From Arsenophonus apicola (GTDB lineage: Bacteria; Pseudomonadota; Gammaproteobacteria; Enterobacterales; Enterobacteriaceae): a DNA stretch of 64,000 bases. Below are positions 18,128 to 26,654 of this stretch, one piece after another. Location of the stretch: positions 558,001 to 622,000 of the forward strand of contig NZ_CP084222.1 of the NCBI RefSeq assembly GCF_020268605.1. The letters run 5' to 3'. Within the stretch, counting starts at the first letter, position 1. Each line of letters starts with the position of its first letter. The notes under the pieces were generated by a model, which was not told the origin of the DNA, did not search any database, and worked only from the letters and a program-made list of their open reading frames with translations. A program made the translations under genes and the position numbers.

Positions 18128-19185
18128 CACCAATTCAGTATTAACTGCTTTTCTAATTGTGGATTTTGTAAAGTGACATGCAGTCCAACTAATCTAACTC
18201 CACGATCCGCTCGCCTTTGTTGCCAAATCTGTTGCGCTATTTGAATAAGATCAGCTTTACTTAAAATTGGATAACTATGCTCTTGAGTCGTTAATTGAAA
18301 ATCAGCAAATTTCATCTTAACCCCTTGACTGGCAATGCTAAGCTCCGGTTTAATTTTTGCTAATCGGCTCTCAAGCTCTGGGTAGAGTCGTTCAATAATT
18401 TTCATACAGTCATCCCATTGATAAATATCTTTAGCAACCGTCCGCTCTACCCCAATTGATTTGCGTAAACGCTCACTATTAATCCTACGCTGATCTACGC
18501 CATGGCTAAGATCCCATAAAACTTGACCAAACTTACCTAATTCTTTCACTAATCTAATTAAATCAAATTGTTGTATATCGCCGCAGGTTTCCAACCCCAT
18601 TTTTTGTAACCGTTGTGCAGTAACTTTACCCACCCCAGGAATTTTTCTTAATGGTAATGGATAAATAAAATTGGCCACTTGCTCAGGCGTAATAACATAT
18701 TGGCCATTGGGTTTATTCATATCAGAAGCAATTTTAGCGAGAAATTTGACTGGTGCGATACCGGCTGATGCGGTAAGCGATAATTCATTAAAAATTCGCT
18801 GTCTAATTGCATTAGCTATTAATGTTGCGGAACCGTGATAATGGGGACTATTGGTCACATCAAGATAAGCTTCATCTAAAGAAATAGGCTCAACTAAGTG
18901 GGTAAAATCGAGCAGAATTTGCCGTATCTGCCATGATATTTTTTTATATAAGGACATGCGGCCAGGAATGATTTTCAATTGTGGGCAATGTTTAAGTGCT
19001 AAAGCTGTAGACATCGCACTATGCACGCCATAACGTCGAGCTAAATAATTGGCTGTACTAACTACCCCACGACGATCGGCTCTACCTCCAATCGCTAGCG
19101 GAATAGTGCGCAAAGAAGGATTGTCACGCATTTCTATGGCTGCATAAAAGCAATCCATATCAATATGGATAATTTTGCGCACCAC
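18127..19185 (-). CDS. dinB: DNA polymerase IV
   Basis: 352 residues (E. coli 351). Y-family translesion polymerase. Palm catalytic motifs HIDMDCFYAAIEMRDNP (N-terminus) and ISLDEAYLDVT (about residue 100); helix-hairpin-helix IPGVGKVTAQRL near residue 180; little-finger region follows. The C-terminal clamp-binding end is LEKQLILNW. A LexA box lies 17 bases before the ATG. In E. coli dinB starts the dinB-yafNOP operon and neighbours yafJ/yafK; those two are at 29.6-31.1 kb here. Confidence 0.96.
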   Translation of the reverse strand: MVRKIIHIDMDCFYAAIEMRDNPSLRTIPLAIGGRADRRGVVSTANYLARRYGVHSAMSTALALKHCPQLKIIPGRMSLYKKISWQIRQILLDFTHLVEPISLDEAYLDVTNSPHYHGSATLIANAIRQRIFNELSLTASAGIAPVKFLAKIASDMNKPNGQYVITPEQVANFIYPLPLRKIPGVGKVTAQRLQKMGLETCGDIQQFDLIRLVKELGKFGQVLWDLSHGVDQRRINSERLRKSIGVERTVAKDIYQWDDCMKIIERLYPELESRLAKIKPELSIASQGVKMKFADFQLTTQEHSYPILSKADLIQIAQQIWQQRRADRGVRLVGLHVTLQNPQLEKQLILNW

Positions 19186-19201
19186 TTCCTGCTCCTGACA
19201 A

Positions 19202-19221
19202 TGCTGTTTAAATAAACAGTA
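19202..19221 (-). promoter_or_regulatory. LexA (SOS) box upstream of dinB
   Basis: Near-palindromic CTG-N10-CAG element: CTG at 19204-19206, CAG at 19217-19219, core TGTTTAAATAAACA. It lies 17 bases before the dinB ATG, so it must overlap the promoter or transcript start. Better symmetry than the recA box. SOS control of dinB is established in E. coli and inferred here. Confidence 0.88.
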
Positions 19222-19353
19222 TAGTAAGAATTTTATTAAGCGTAAATAAAAAACTCAATCACAATAACAGCTCAATCCAATAATAGGATTTTGGCCATAA
19301 AATACTTGATTAAAATAGCGTATTACTTTTTTTAGATTTAATAATTTTTCTTG

Positions 19354-20427
19354 TTAGAAAGAAAGATAACCGGTTTGAGATAATTGATAAGGATTGCCAG
19401 CTGCATATTTTAATATACCATTTTTAGTATTAATACTTATTGTTAATAAAGTTTGCCAACGCTCTGTATCCGGTTGCGAACTGTTAGGCAGAAAACAAAT
19501 TGGTGATTGCTCCCCTTCGGGACCACACATTGTAGCCGCGCGCGCCATAGTGCTTTTATTTTTCATATCACTAGATACGCTTTTTAGATGTTGATAACGT
19601 TTATAAGTCGTATCATCAGTAGTACCTTCCCCCGAAACCAATTCAGACGCTAGAAAATGATTAGTATGAAGTAACCAATTATTTTGTTGTGGGTAAACAA
19701 TCGCTGACCGAAATGGACTTAACTCAATACTTACGGCTCGGCATCGTGCTGCCTGATGGCAAAATACACTTAATACTGACGACGCACTTACTTGCGCAGA
19801 ACATGCTAAAGCGATAGCCTCTTCTACGGTTGTTGCTTCTTCTAATATTCGGCGAGCTACTGCATGTACAGGCACACCACCAGAATCATTGTCACTTGTA
19901 TGATGTAAGATATTAAAATGTAAACCTAATCCAGCACTGTTAACACCAATTTTAGCTAACATACCAAATTCAGTAAAAAGCTTAAATTGCATCCCTTTTC
20001 TATTCTGTAATTGAATCATCAACCCATTAGGCGCTAAAACATCATGCCAATCCCAAGTTTGCATGGTTTGCGGCATATTAATATCAGGAGCTGTATAAAT
20101 TGCGGTAGAGCATTCACTAGCATAGGATGTTGACTTTGTTGATAAAATTTCAGTGCGTGCATTTAAACTTGCTAGATACCAAATCGGAAGATTAGCTCCC
20201 ATAGCTGTTGCTTCAATTTCACTTACCAAATCCGGACACCAATATTCCAGGGCAGCCAAACTATTTTCTCCAATTCTTTTCACCTGATCGCCAGTTATAC
20301 CAATACGAGAAAAAAAATCCAAATAAAGCATTACCGTCTGTTTTATTTGCGGCGCCCAATATTCACCAATCTGTTTTCCTCGACAAAAAGGATCCTTTAC
20401 CACGTTATTAAACGTATAAACTTTCAT
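19354..20427 (-). CDS. C45-family (isopenicillin N acyltransferase-like) N-terminal-nucleophile hydrolase
   Basis: 357 residues, no signal peptide. The sequence tracks fungal isopenicillin-N acyltransferase closely: SLNARTEIL, then SECSTAIY, TWDWHDVL, KLFTEFGMLAKIGVNSAGLG, GVPVHAVARRIL, LLHTNHFL. In this family the precursor cleaves itself before the cysteine of this block (Cys106 here), which becomes the N-terminal nucleophile. Substrates vary: beta-lactam side chains, N-acyl amino acids or amides. No biosynthetic neighbours give a substrate; it stands alone between dinB and a long AT-rich spacer. Unusual next to conserved core genes and possibly acquired. Confidence 0.85.
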   Translation of the reverse strand: MKVYTFNNVVKDPFCRGKQIGEYWAPQIKQTVMLYLDFFSRIGITGDQVKRIGENSLAALEYWCPDLVSEIEATAMGANLPIWYLASLNARTEILSTKSTSYASECSTAIYTAPDINMPQTMQTWDWHDVLAPNGLMIQLQNRKGMQFKLFTEFGMLAKIGVNSAGLGLHFNILHHTSDNDSGGVPVHAVARRILEEATTVEEAIALACSAQVSASSVLSVFCHQAARCRAVSIELSPFRSAIVYPQQNNWLLHTNHFLASELVSGEGTTDDTTYKRYQHLKSVSSDMKNKSTMARAATMCGPEGEQSPICFLPNSSQPDTERWQTLLTISINTKNGILKYAAGNPYQLSQTGYLSF

Positions 20428-21129
20428 GATTAATAGCCTTTTTAATTAAAAAATAATTTAAATAATAGTAGTTAATATTATTCCTTAATTTAAAAAATTT
20501 AATAATACTATTTTACTATTATCTATAAACCAATAAGTCGATTTGAAATATTATAATTATAATATCCTATTTTATATTAAGCGATAGCTATTTTCATTAT
20601 TAATAAAATAAAATAAATTTAAATTAAAAATGACAGAATATAGAAAGAAAAAAATTTTGTAATTTATTATTCAAACTTTATTAAAGAATAATTTCTAATT
20701 ATAATTTTTAATTATTTTTACAAACAAGAAGGATAAAAAATTCCCATCAATATAACATATAAAAAATTAAGGTATTCTCATATAATATGACGATAAAATA
20801 AATTTATTTTATGATGATATTATAACTAATTTTATCTAATAGATAATAAACTCTATTACACCAACTTATCATTAAAAAGATAAAATAATTTAAAATAATA
20901 TATACTATTCTAACTGACAATAGAAAAAATTATTTAGCCAGAAAATAAATTTCGATATTATAATTAAAAAAATAAATAATTTTATAAACAACATAAAGCT
21001 AAGTTATATTTTTATATTTACGATAAAAAATAATAAAAATCTGCTATATTAATTTATATTTAATCGGTAGCTTTTAATAATAAAATTAATTGATAATATT
21101 TTTCATACACACAACTTATGGAGAAGATA
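20428..21129. other. 700-base extremely AT-rich spacer
   Basis: Between two divergent genes (the C45 hydrolase and the GDPD-family protein). Nearly pure A/T for long stretches, stops in every frame, no tRNA, repeat or clear hairpin that I can defend. It may hold both promoters; the composition would suit H-NS-type silencing, which is only a suggestion. Confidence 0.6.
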
Positions 21130-21999
21130 ATGCATAAAAGTATCACCGCCGTACTACTTTTGCTCTGTTCAGTGACTGCCTTAGCAAATTTACCGAAAAT
21201 TGTTGCCCATCGTGGAGGAACTGCCGATGCGCCAGAAAATACCATTTATGCTATCGATCAGGCATTGAAAAATGGCGCAGATAAAATATGGATCACCGTG
21301 CAACTTTCCAGTGATAAAGTGCCCATATTATATCGCCCATCTGATTTAAATACATTAACCAATAAAAGCGGCCCGGTTTCCTCTTACCGTGCACAGCAAC
21401 TTATGAAAGCGGATGCTGGATACCGTTTTGGTTCCCGTCATAACCATCTTTATTGCAATAAAGGTATTGTCATTCCTACATTAAAACAAGTACTGCAACA
21501 GTTTCGGGCGACCGATTTCTATATCGATCTGAAATCTCCCGATGCCGATCCTTACGAACAAGCACAAGCGATTGAAAAAGTATTAAAAGAAGAAAAAGCT
21601 TTTCGGCGTACTCGCTTTTATTCTACCAACGAAGCTTTCTTAAATGCTTTATCTGATCATATCCAACGTTTTGAAAGTCGTGATGAAACCCGTGATATTC
21701 TGGCAAATATTACTATGAATCATCATTGTTTGATTGATAAAAGAATTAATACTCAGCGCTGGTATGGACTGGAACTACGGCGTAAAGTAGAAGTTGTCGA
21801 AAAATATACTCTTGGAGAAGCGCGTTCATCATCCGATTTAGTTTGGGATCATGAAGCAATGAAATGTTTTCGTGCTAGCGGCGGAGCACATATCGTTTTA
21901 TTTGGCATAAAAGATGAAGCTGACTATCAACTAGCTAAAGAACTAGGCGCAGACGAAGTTATGGTCGATTCGCCTAAATATTTTAAAAATATAAAATAA
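21130..21999 (+). CDS. Exported glycerophosphodiester phosphodiesterase-family protein
   Basis: 289 residues. The N-terminal signal peptide (MHKSITAVLLLLCSVTALA) predicts export to the periplasm. The GDPD fold is signalled by IVAHRGGTADAPENT. The usual metal-binding E-x-D after GAD is replaced (GADKIWITVQLSSD) and the usual HD is RP (ILYRPSDL), so the active site differs from GlpQ/UgpQ. Some enterobacterial GDPD-like proteins share this pattern as I recall. The ATG at 21130 is preferred: the ATG 12 bases upstream overlaps the GGAG ribosome-binding site. Followed by a strong terminator; monocistronic. Confidence 0.8.
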   Translation: MHKSITAVLLLLCSVTALANLPKIVAHRGGTADAPENTIYAIDQALKNGADKIWITVQLSSDKVPILYRPSDLNTLTNKSGPVSSYRAQQLMKADAGYRFGSRHNHLYCNKGIVIPTLKQVLQQFRATDFYIDLKSPDADPYEQAQAIEKVLKEEKAFRRTRFYSTNEAFLNALSDHIQRFESRDETRDILANITMNHHCLIDKRINTQRWYGLELRRKVEVVEKYTLGEARSSSDLVWDHEAMKCFRASGGAHIVLFGIKDEADYQLAKELGADEVMVDSPKYFKNIK

Positions 22000-22015
22000 T
22001 CATAATATTAATAAC

Positions 22016-22046
22016 CTCGTTATTACTATTAATAACGAGATTTTTT
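22016..22046 (+). terminator. Rho-independent terminator after the GDPD-family gene
   Basis: 9-bp stem CTCGTTATT/AATAACGAG (22016-22024, 22031-22039), 6-base loop, then ATTTTTT. Lies between convergent genes. Confidence 0.9.
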
Positions 22047-22047
22047 A

Positions 22048-22275
22048 TTAAATAATACGGTTGTTCATCTGTTGTTGCTTTTGACAATTTTCCCTGGCCA
22101 TACGCTTCTTACGAAGATCACATGGCTGCGGGCAATCACAAACTTTTTCAATGCCTATACTACTTAACCCACCACAACTTCCTTGAATTTCCTTGCGTTT
22201 AAAAATATATCCAAGAGACATAGCAATAAAAGCAAGTATGAAAAAAGCTAAAGTAGCAATAAATACTGTTAACAT
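22048..22275 (-). CDS. nqrM: NqrM, Na+-NQR maturation protein
   Basis: 75 residues. One N-terminal transmembrane helix (about 1-20), then a cysteine-rich tail with SCGG, VCDCPQPC and basic residues. NqrM is needed to mature the Na+-translocating NADH:quinone reductase, probably by delivering iron for the Fe centre between NqrD and NqrE. Last gene of nqrABCDEF-apbE-nqrM, 12 bases after apbE, the position seen in other nqr operons. Confidence 0.9.
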   Translation of the reverse strand: MLTVFIATLAFFILAFIAMSLGYIFKRKEIQGSCGGLSSIGIEKVCDCPQPCDLRKKRMARENCQKQQQMNNRII

Positions 22276-22287
22276 AATGTGACTCCG

Positions 22288-23319
22288 TTACATCCTTTTT
22301 ACCAAATAAGGTTTAAATGCCGAACTATAACGCTCTTCAAAACCTTTATTCGTTGTAACGACCATAAAAACTGGTAAATTCAAACGTTCAGCTAGTTCCA
22401 TTCCTTTTTCTGCCCCTAGCACATTTAGGCCAGTAGATAAACCATCTGCCATCATGCAAGTTGGGGCGATAACAGTAATAGAAATTAAATTATGAATAAT
22501 CGGTCTACCGGTCTTCGGATCAATAGTATGTGAATAATAGACACCATCTTGTTCAAAATAATTACGATAGTCTCCAGAGGTAGCAACTGACATATTGCCA
22601 GGCTCAATAATTTCTTGTACCGACTGTTCTAGCCCTTTGTCCGAAGGTTTTTCAATCGCAATACGCCACGCTACACCTTTGCCATTATGGCCTTTTGTCC
22701 GGACTTCGCCACCAATATCGACCATATAATTATGAATATTTTGTGACTCTAAATATTCTGCTATAACATCAACGCCGTACCCTTTAGCAATAGCTGAAAG
22801 ATCTATATAGAGTTGAGGTATTTTTTTTATCAGACTATTACCATCAATTGCCAGTTTATCAATACCAATCCATTGTCGACGCAACTCCAGTGTCTCTTCC
22901 GGCGGTGATTTAGTTATTCTGCCTTCTGGGCCAAATCCCCATAAATTAACTAATGGCCCAATAGTAATATCGAGTGCGCCATGGGTTAATCTATTAATAT
23001 GAATTGCTTCTTTAACCACTGTCATCATGGCTAGTGAGACAGGAAATGGTGTATTTACGTGTTGAAATTGATTAAATTGGCTTAATTCAGAGTTAGGGCG
23101 ATAAGTTGACATCTGATTGTTAACTTCTTCTAAACGGCTATCAATATCGTCACGCAATGTTTCCCAAAAAGGATGAGACGATTGATTAACATACTTAACA
23201 ACATAGTAAGTTCCCATCGTTTGTCCTTGAATACTCTTTTGCTCTGTCTCAAAGCACCCACAAAGCATAAAAATAGTAGATAAGGTAATGGTCCAATTGA
23301 ATAATTTATTTTTCAGCAT
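22288..23319 (-). CDS. apbE: FAD:protein FMN transferase (lipoprotein)
   Basis: 343 residues. Attaches FMN through phosphodiester bonds to threonines of NqrB and NqrC. Lipoprotein signal with lipobox L19-C20-G21-C22, so it is anchored on the periplasmic side. Conserved blocks: GQTMGTYYVVKY, DLSAIAKGYGVDVIAEYL, VDIGGEVRTKG and SGDYRNYFEQDG, and HTIDPKTGRPI near the C-terminus. Located between nqrF and nqrM in the operon, which supplies its substrates. Confidence 0.96.
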   Translation of the reverse strand: MLKNKLFNWTITLSTIFMLCGCFETEQKSIQGQTMGTYYVVKYVNQSSHPFWETLRDDIDSRLEEVNNQMSTYRPNSELSQFNQFQHVNTPFPVSLAMMTVVKEAIHINRLTHGALDITIGPLVNLWGFGPEGRITKSPPEETLELRRQWIGIDKLAIDGNSLIKKIPQLYIDLSAIAKGYGVDVIAEYLESQNIHNYMVDIGGEVRTKGHNGKGVAWRIAIEKPSDKGLEQSVQEIIEPGNMSVATSGDYRNYFEQDGVYYSHTIDPKTGRPIIHNLISITVIAPTCMMADGLSTGLNVLGAEKGMELAERLNLPVFMVVTTNKGFEERYSSAFKPYLVKRM

Positions 23320-23387
23320 AAAATTTTTTAGAGTATTAAGTCCATATTAACTCAATGATTATACATGAGTTAAAAGACAGGAAAGAA

Positions 23388-24614
23388 TTAACCACCGAAA
23401 TCATCTAATAAAATATTTTCATCTTCAACGCCTAAATCTTTAAGCATCTTAATAACTGCGGCATTCATCACAGGAGGACCACACATATAAAACTCACAAT
23501 CCTCTGGCGCTGGGTGATCTTTCAAATAGTTTTCATATAAAACGTTATGAATAAAGCCTGTATACCCTTGCCAATTATCTTCTGGCATTGCATCTGATAG
23601 CGCAACATGCCAGGTAAAATTTTTATTTTCAACCGCCAATTGATCAAAATCTTCAACATAAAACATTTCACGTTTTGAACGGGCCCCATACCAAAAACTG
23701 ATTTTCCGTTTAGAATTTAAGCGCTTTAATTGATCAAAAATATGTGAGCGCATTGGTGCCATACCCGCCCCGCCACCAATAAAAATCATTTCCGCATTGG
23801 TATCTTTAGCAAAAAATTCACCAAATGGCCCAGAAATAGTAACTTTATCACCTGGTTTTAATGACCAAATGTAAGAGGACATGATCCCTGGAGGTAAATC
23901 TGCGGCTTTTGGCGGTGGTGTTGCTATCCTGACGTTTAACATGATAATTCCATGTTCTTCTGGATAATTTGCCATTGAATAAGCTCTTACTGTCTGCTCT
24001 TTTGCTTCAGAGACATAACGAAATAGATTAAATTTATCCCAATCTTCACGATACTCATCAGGCACATCAAAATCAGCATAAGAAACTTTATGTGGCGGAC
24101 ATTCGATCTGAATATAGCCACCTGCCCGAAAAGGGACAACTTCTCCTGCGGGAATTTTTAATTTTAGTTCTTTAATGAAAGTGGCTTTATTCTCATTCGA
24201 AATAACTTCACATTCCCATTTTTTTACCCCAAAAATCTCTTCAGGTAATTCAATTTTCAGATCCTGTTTTACATTAACCTGACAAGCCAAACGACATCCT
24301 GCTCTGGCTTCGCGTTTATTAATATGGGCCAGTTCAGTAGGCAGGATATCACCGCCACCCTGCTTGATTGTCACCCGACATTGGCCACAAGAACCTCCGC
24401 CGCCACAGGCAGATGAAACAAAAATACCCTGATTGGACAACATATTTAATAGCTTATCGCCTGCTGGAGCAGCAAAACTCTTTTTAGGGTCACCATTAAC
24501 TTCAATTTTTACATCCCCTGTGTTTACTAATCTAGATTTGGCAAATAAAATCATTGCCGTTAGAATCAACACAATTAGGGTAAACATTACGACACCAAGA
24601 ATAATAATATCCAT
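23388..24614 (-). CDS. nqrF: Na+-translocating NADH:quinone reductase subunit F
   Basis: 408 residues, same length as the Vibrio protein. NADH entry subunit: N-terminal membrane helix, 2Fe-2S ferredoxin domain with cysteines 70, 76, 79 and 111, FAD domain (RAYSMANYP), and NADH domain (GGGAGMAPMRSHIFDQL; C-terminal EFYMCGPPVMNAAV). Sixth subunit of the operon, followed by apbE after about 70 bases. Confidence 0.98.
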   Translation of the reverse strand: MDIIILGVVMFTLIVLILTAMILFAKSRLVNTGDVKIEVNGDPKKSFAAPAGDKLLNMLSNQGIFVSSACGGGGSCGQCRVTIKQGGGDILPTELAHINKREARAGCRLACQVNVKQDLKIELPEEIFGVKKWECEVISNENKATFIKELKLKIPAGEVVPFRAGGYIQIECPPHKVSYADFDVPDEYREDWDKFNLFRYVSEAKEQTVRAYSMANYPEEHGIIMLNVRIATPPPKAADLPPGIMSSYIWSLKPGDKVTISGPFGEFFAKDTNAEMIFIGGGAGMAPMRSHIFDQLKRLNSKRKISFWYGARSKREMFYVEDFDQLAVENKNFTWHVALSDAMPEDNWQGYTGFIHNVLYENYLKDHPAPEDCEFYMCGPPVMNAAVIKMLKDLGVEDENILLDDFGG

Positions 24615-24629
24615 GAATTATTTTCACCC

Positions 24630-25226
24630 TTATAACTGTACACCGGAAAAAGACATAAAACCCAATGCCATCAAACCAGTAGTGACAAAGGTGATCCCTA
24701 AACCTTTTAAACCCGATGGGATATCAGCATATTTCATTTTTTCACGAATAGATGCCAATAAAACAATGGCTAGCATCCATCCCAATCCTGAACCAAATCC
24801 ATAAACAATAGATTCACTAAAATTATATTCACGCTGGGCCATAAACGAGACACCACCAAAAATCGCACAATTAACGGTGATCAATGGTAGAAAAATACCT
24901 AATGCGTTATAAAGGGCGGGAAAATAACGATTCAAAATCATTTCAAGAATTTGTACTAATGCGGCAATGACACCAATAAAAGTTATGAAATTTAAAAAAC
25001 TTAAATCAACTCCCTCGATCAGGGCACCATCACGTAAAATGAAATTATAAACTAAATTATTTGCGGGTACGGAAATACCCAGAACAACAGTAACTGCAAT
25101 ACCTAACCCAAAAGCAGTTTTGACATTTTTAGAAACAGCCAAAAATGTACACATACCCAGAAAAAAGGCAAGAGCCATGTTTTCAATAAACACAGCTCGA
25201 ACAAACAAGCTGATATAATGTTCCAT
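24630..25226 (-). CDS. nqrE: Na+-translocating NADH:quinone reductase subunit E
   Basis: 198 residues, six predicted membrane helices. With NqrD it forms an inverted-topology pair holding an iron centre in the membrane. The helix blocks with conserved cysteines FFLGMCTFLAVSKN and TVNCAIFGGVSF are present. Nine bases separate it from nqrD and 15 from nqrF, so it is within one operon. Confidence 0.97.
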   Translation of the reverse strand: MEHYISLFVRAVFIENMALAFFLGMCTFLAVSKNVKTAFGLGIAVTVVLGISVPANNLVYNFILRDGALIEGVDLSFLNFITFIGVIAALVQILEMILNRYFPALYNALGIFLPLITVNCAIFGGVSFMAQREYNFSESIVYGFGSGLGWMLAIVLLASIREKMKYADIPSGLKGLGITFVTTGLMALGFMSFSGVQL

Positions 25227-25234
25227 TGCGTCTG

Positions 25235-25864
25235 TTACTCCTTTTCAACCTGTGAAGGTTTTAATGTGCGCAGTCCCCAAATCAACATACCAATGATGAA
25301 AAACGCACTTGGTGCAAGCAGGAACAAGCCATTTGGCTGATACCAACCACCATTCTGAACCGATTGCAGAATAGTAATACCGAATAGTTTACCTGAACCA
25401 AATAGTTCTCTTAGGAAACCAACTAAAATTAAAATAGCGCCATATCCCAAACCATTACCTATACCATCCATGAAACTTTCAATTGGTGGCGATTTCATTG
25501 CATAAGCTTCCGCTCGTCCCATAACGATACAATTAGTAATAATTAAACCGACAAATACGGAAAGTTGCTTAGAGACTTCATAAGCGTAAGCGCGCAGGAT
25601 TTGATCAACAACAATAACCAAAGAAGCAATAATTGTCATTTGAGCAATAATTCGCACACTACTAGGAATATAATGACGAATCAATGAGATAAAAAAGCTA
25701 GAAAAACCAGTCACTAAGGTCACAGCAATAGCCATTACAAGAGCAGTTTCTAATTTTGTCGTTACCGCTAAAGCCGAACAAACGCCTAAAACTTGCAATG
25801 CAATAGGATTATTATCCAATAAAGGTCCAATCAGCACGCGTTTAATCTCTTTACTATCAGCCAT
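25235..25864 (-). CDS. nqrD: Na+-translocating NADH:quinone reductase subunit D
   Basis: 209 residues, six predicted membrane helices, homologous to RnfE/NqrE-type subunits. The conserved cysteine segments LGVCSALAVT and ITNCIVMGRAEAYAM are the expected ligands of the membrane Fe centre shared with NqrE. The start overlaps the nqrC stop by 8 bases, indicating translational coupling. Confidence 0.97.
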   Translation of the reverse strand: MADSKEIKRVLIGPLLDNNPIALQVLGVCSALAVTTKLETALVMAIAVTLVTGFSSFFISLIRHYIPSSVRIIAQMTIIASLVIVVDQILRAYAYEVSKQLSVFVGLIITNCIVMGRAEAYAMKSPPIESFMDGIGNGLGYGAILILVGFLRELFGSGKLFGITILQSVQNGGWYQPNGLFLLAPSAFFIIGMLIWGLRTLKPSQVEKE

Positions 25865-26654
25865 GATTTAACTCTCCTTTGCGTACTTTATCCAGAAACG
25901 GACCAAAACCATTATTACCCAACCAGAAATCAAACATTTTCTGAATACCGTTTGATGTTAGTGTTGCTCCTGATAGGCCATCGATACTAGAGGGATCATC
26001 TATTGCGCCACCACGCACAATTTTTATCGCAGGTTCCCCTTGTTGATTGTAGAGTTTTTTACCAATCCATTGGGCGCGCCATTGTGGATTATCCACTTCT
26101 CCACCTAAACCTGGCGTTTCACCATGAGAATAATAAGTTATACCACGTGATGTGATTCCATCTATATCAACAGCGATAAAAGCATACATTACTGACCATA
26201 AACCAGAACCATAAACCGGTAAAACAAGTGCCATGGTTTTCCCATGATCATCATTGACTAAATAAATTTCTGCCAGGTTGGCTCTATAACGAATCTTAGC
26301 TACATCTTGTTCTGGTGATAATACAATTCGTGTGTCATCATTACGCAGTTGACTATTAAGATCGAAGTTGCCATTACTATTTGATATTTCAGCTGTTTTG
26401 AAGTCCAAAATTTTAGCGCTAATACGAGCATTATAAAGAGATTGTATCTCTTTAGCTGACATTTTTGGCTTGAGTAAACCAGCTATATCAAGAATATTAC
26501 GTTGCTTATCTAATAATTTTTGTGCTTGCTGTCTAGATTTCAAACCGACCGCTGCACCAGATACAACTATTGAACAAACTAAACACAGAATAAATACCAC
26601 AAGAAATGTTCTGCCGACGCTATCTTTGGGATTTTTTATTTTATCGTTAGCCAC
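25857..26654 (-). CDS. nqrC: Na+-translocating NADH:quinone reductase subunit C
   Basis: 265 residues. One N-terminal membrane helix (about 15-35) and a periplasmic FMN-binding domain. The FMN is covalently linked to Thr231 in SGATLTSNG; GETPGLGG at 178-185 is the second family motif. ApbE, encoded downstream, performs the attachment. GTG start at 26654, overlapping the nqrB stop by 8 bases. Confidence 0.97.
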   Translation of the reverse strand: MANDKIKNPKDSVGRTFLVVFILCLVCSIVVSGAAVGLKSRQQAQKLLDKQRNILDIAGLLKPKMSAKEIQSLYNARISAKILDFKTAEISNSNGNFDLNSQLRNDDTRIVLSPEQDVAKIRYRANLAEIYLVNDDHGKTMALVLPVYGSGLWSVMYAFIAVDIDGITSRGITYYSHGETPGLGGEVDNPQWRAQWIGKKLYNQQGEPAIKIVRGGAIDDPSSIDGLSGATLTSNGIQKMFDFWLGNNGFGPFLDKVRKGELNHG

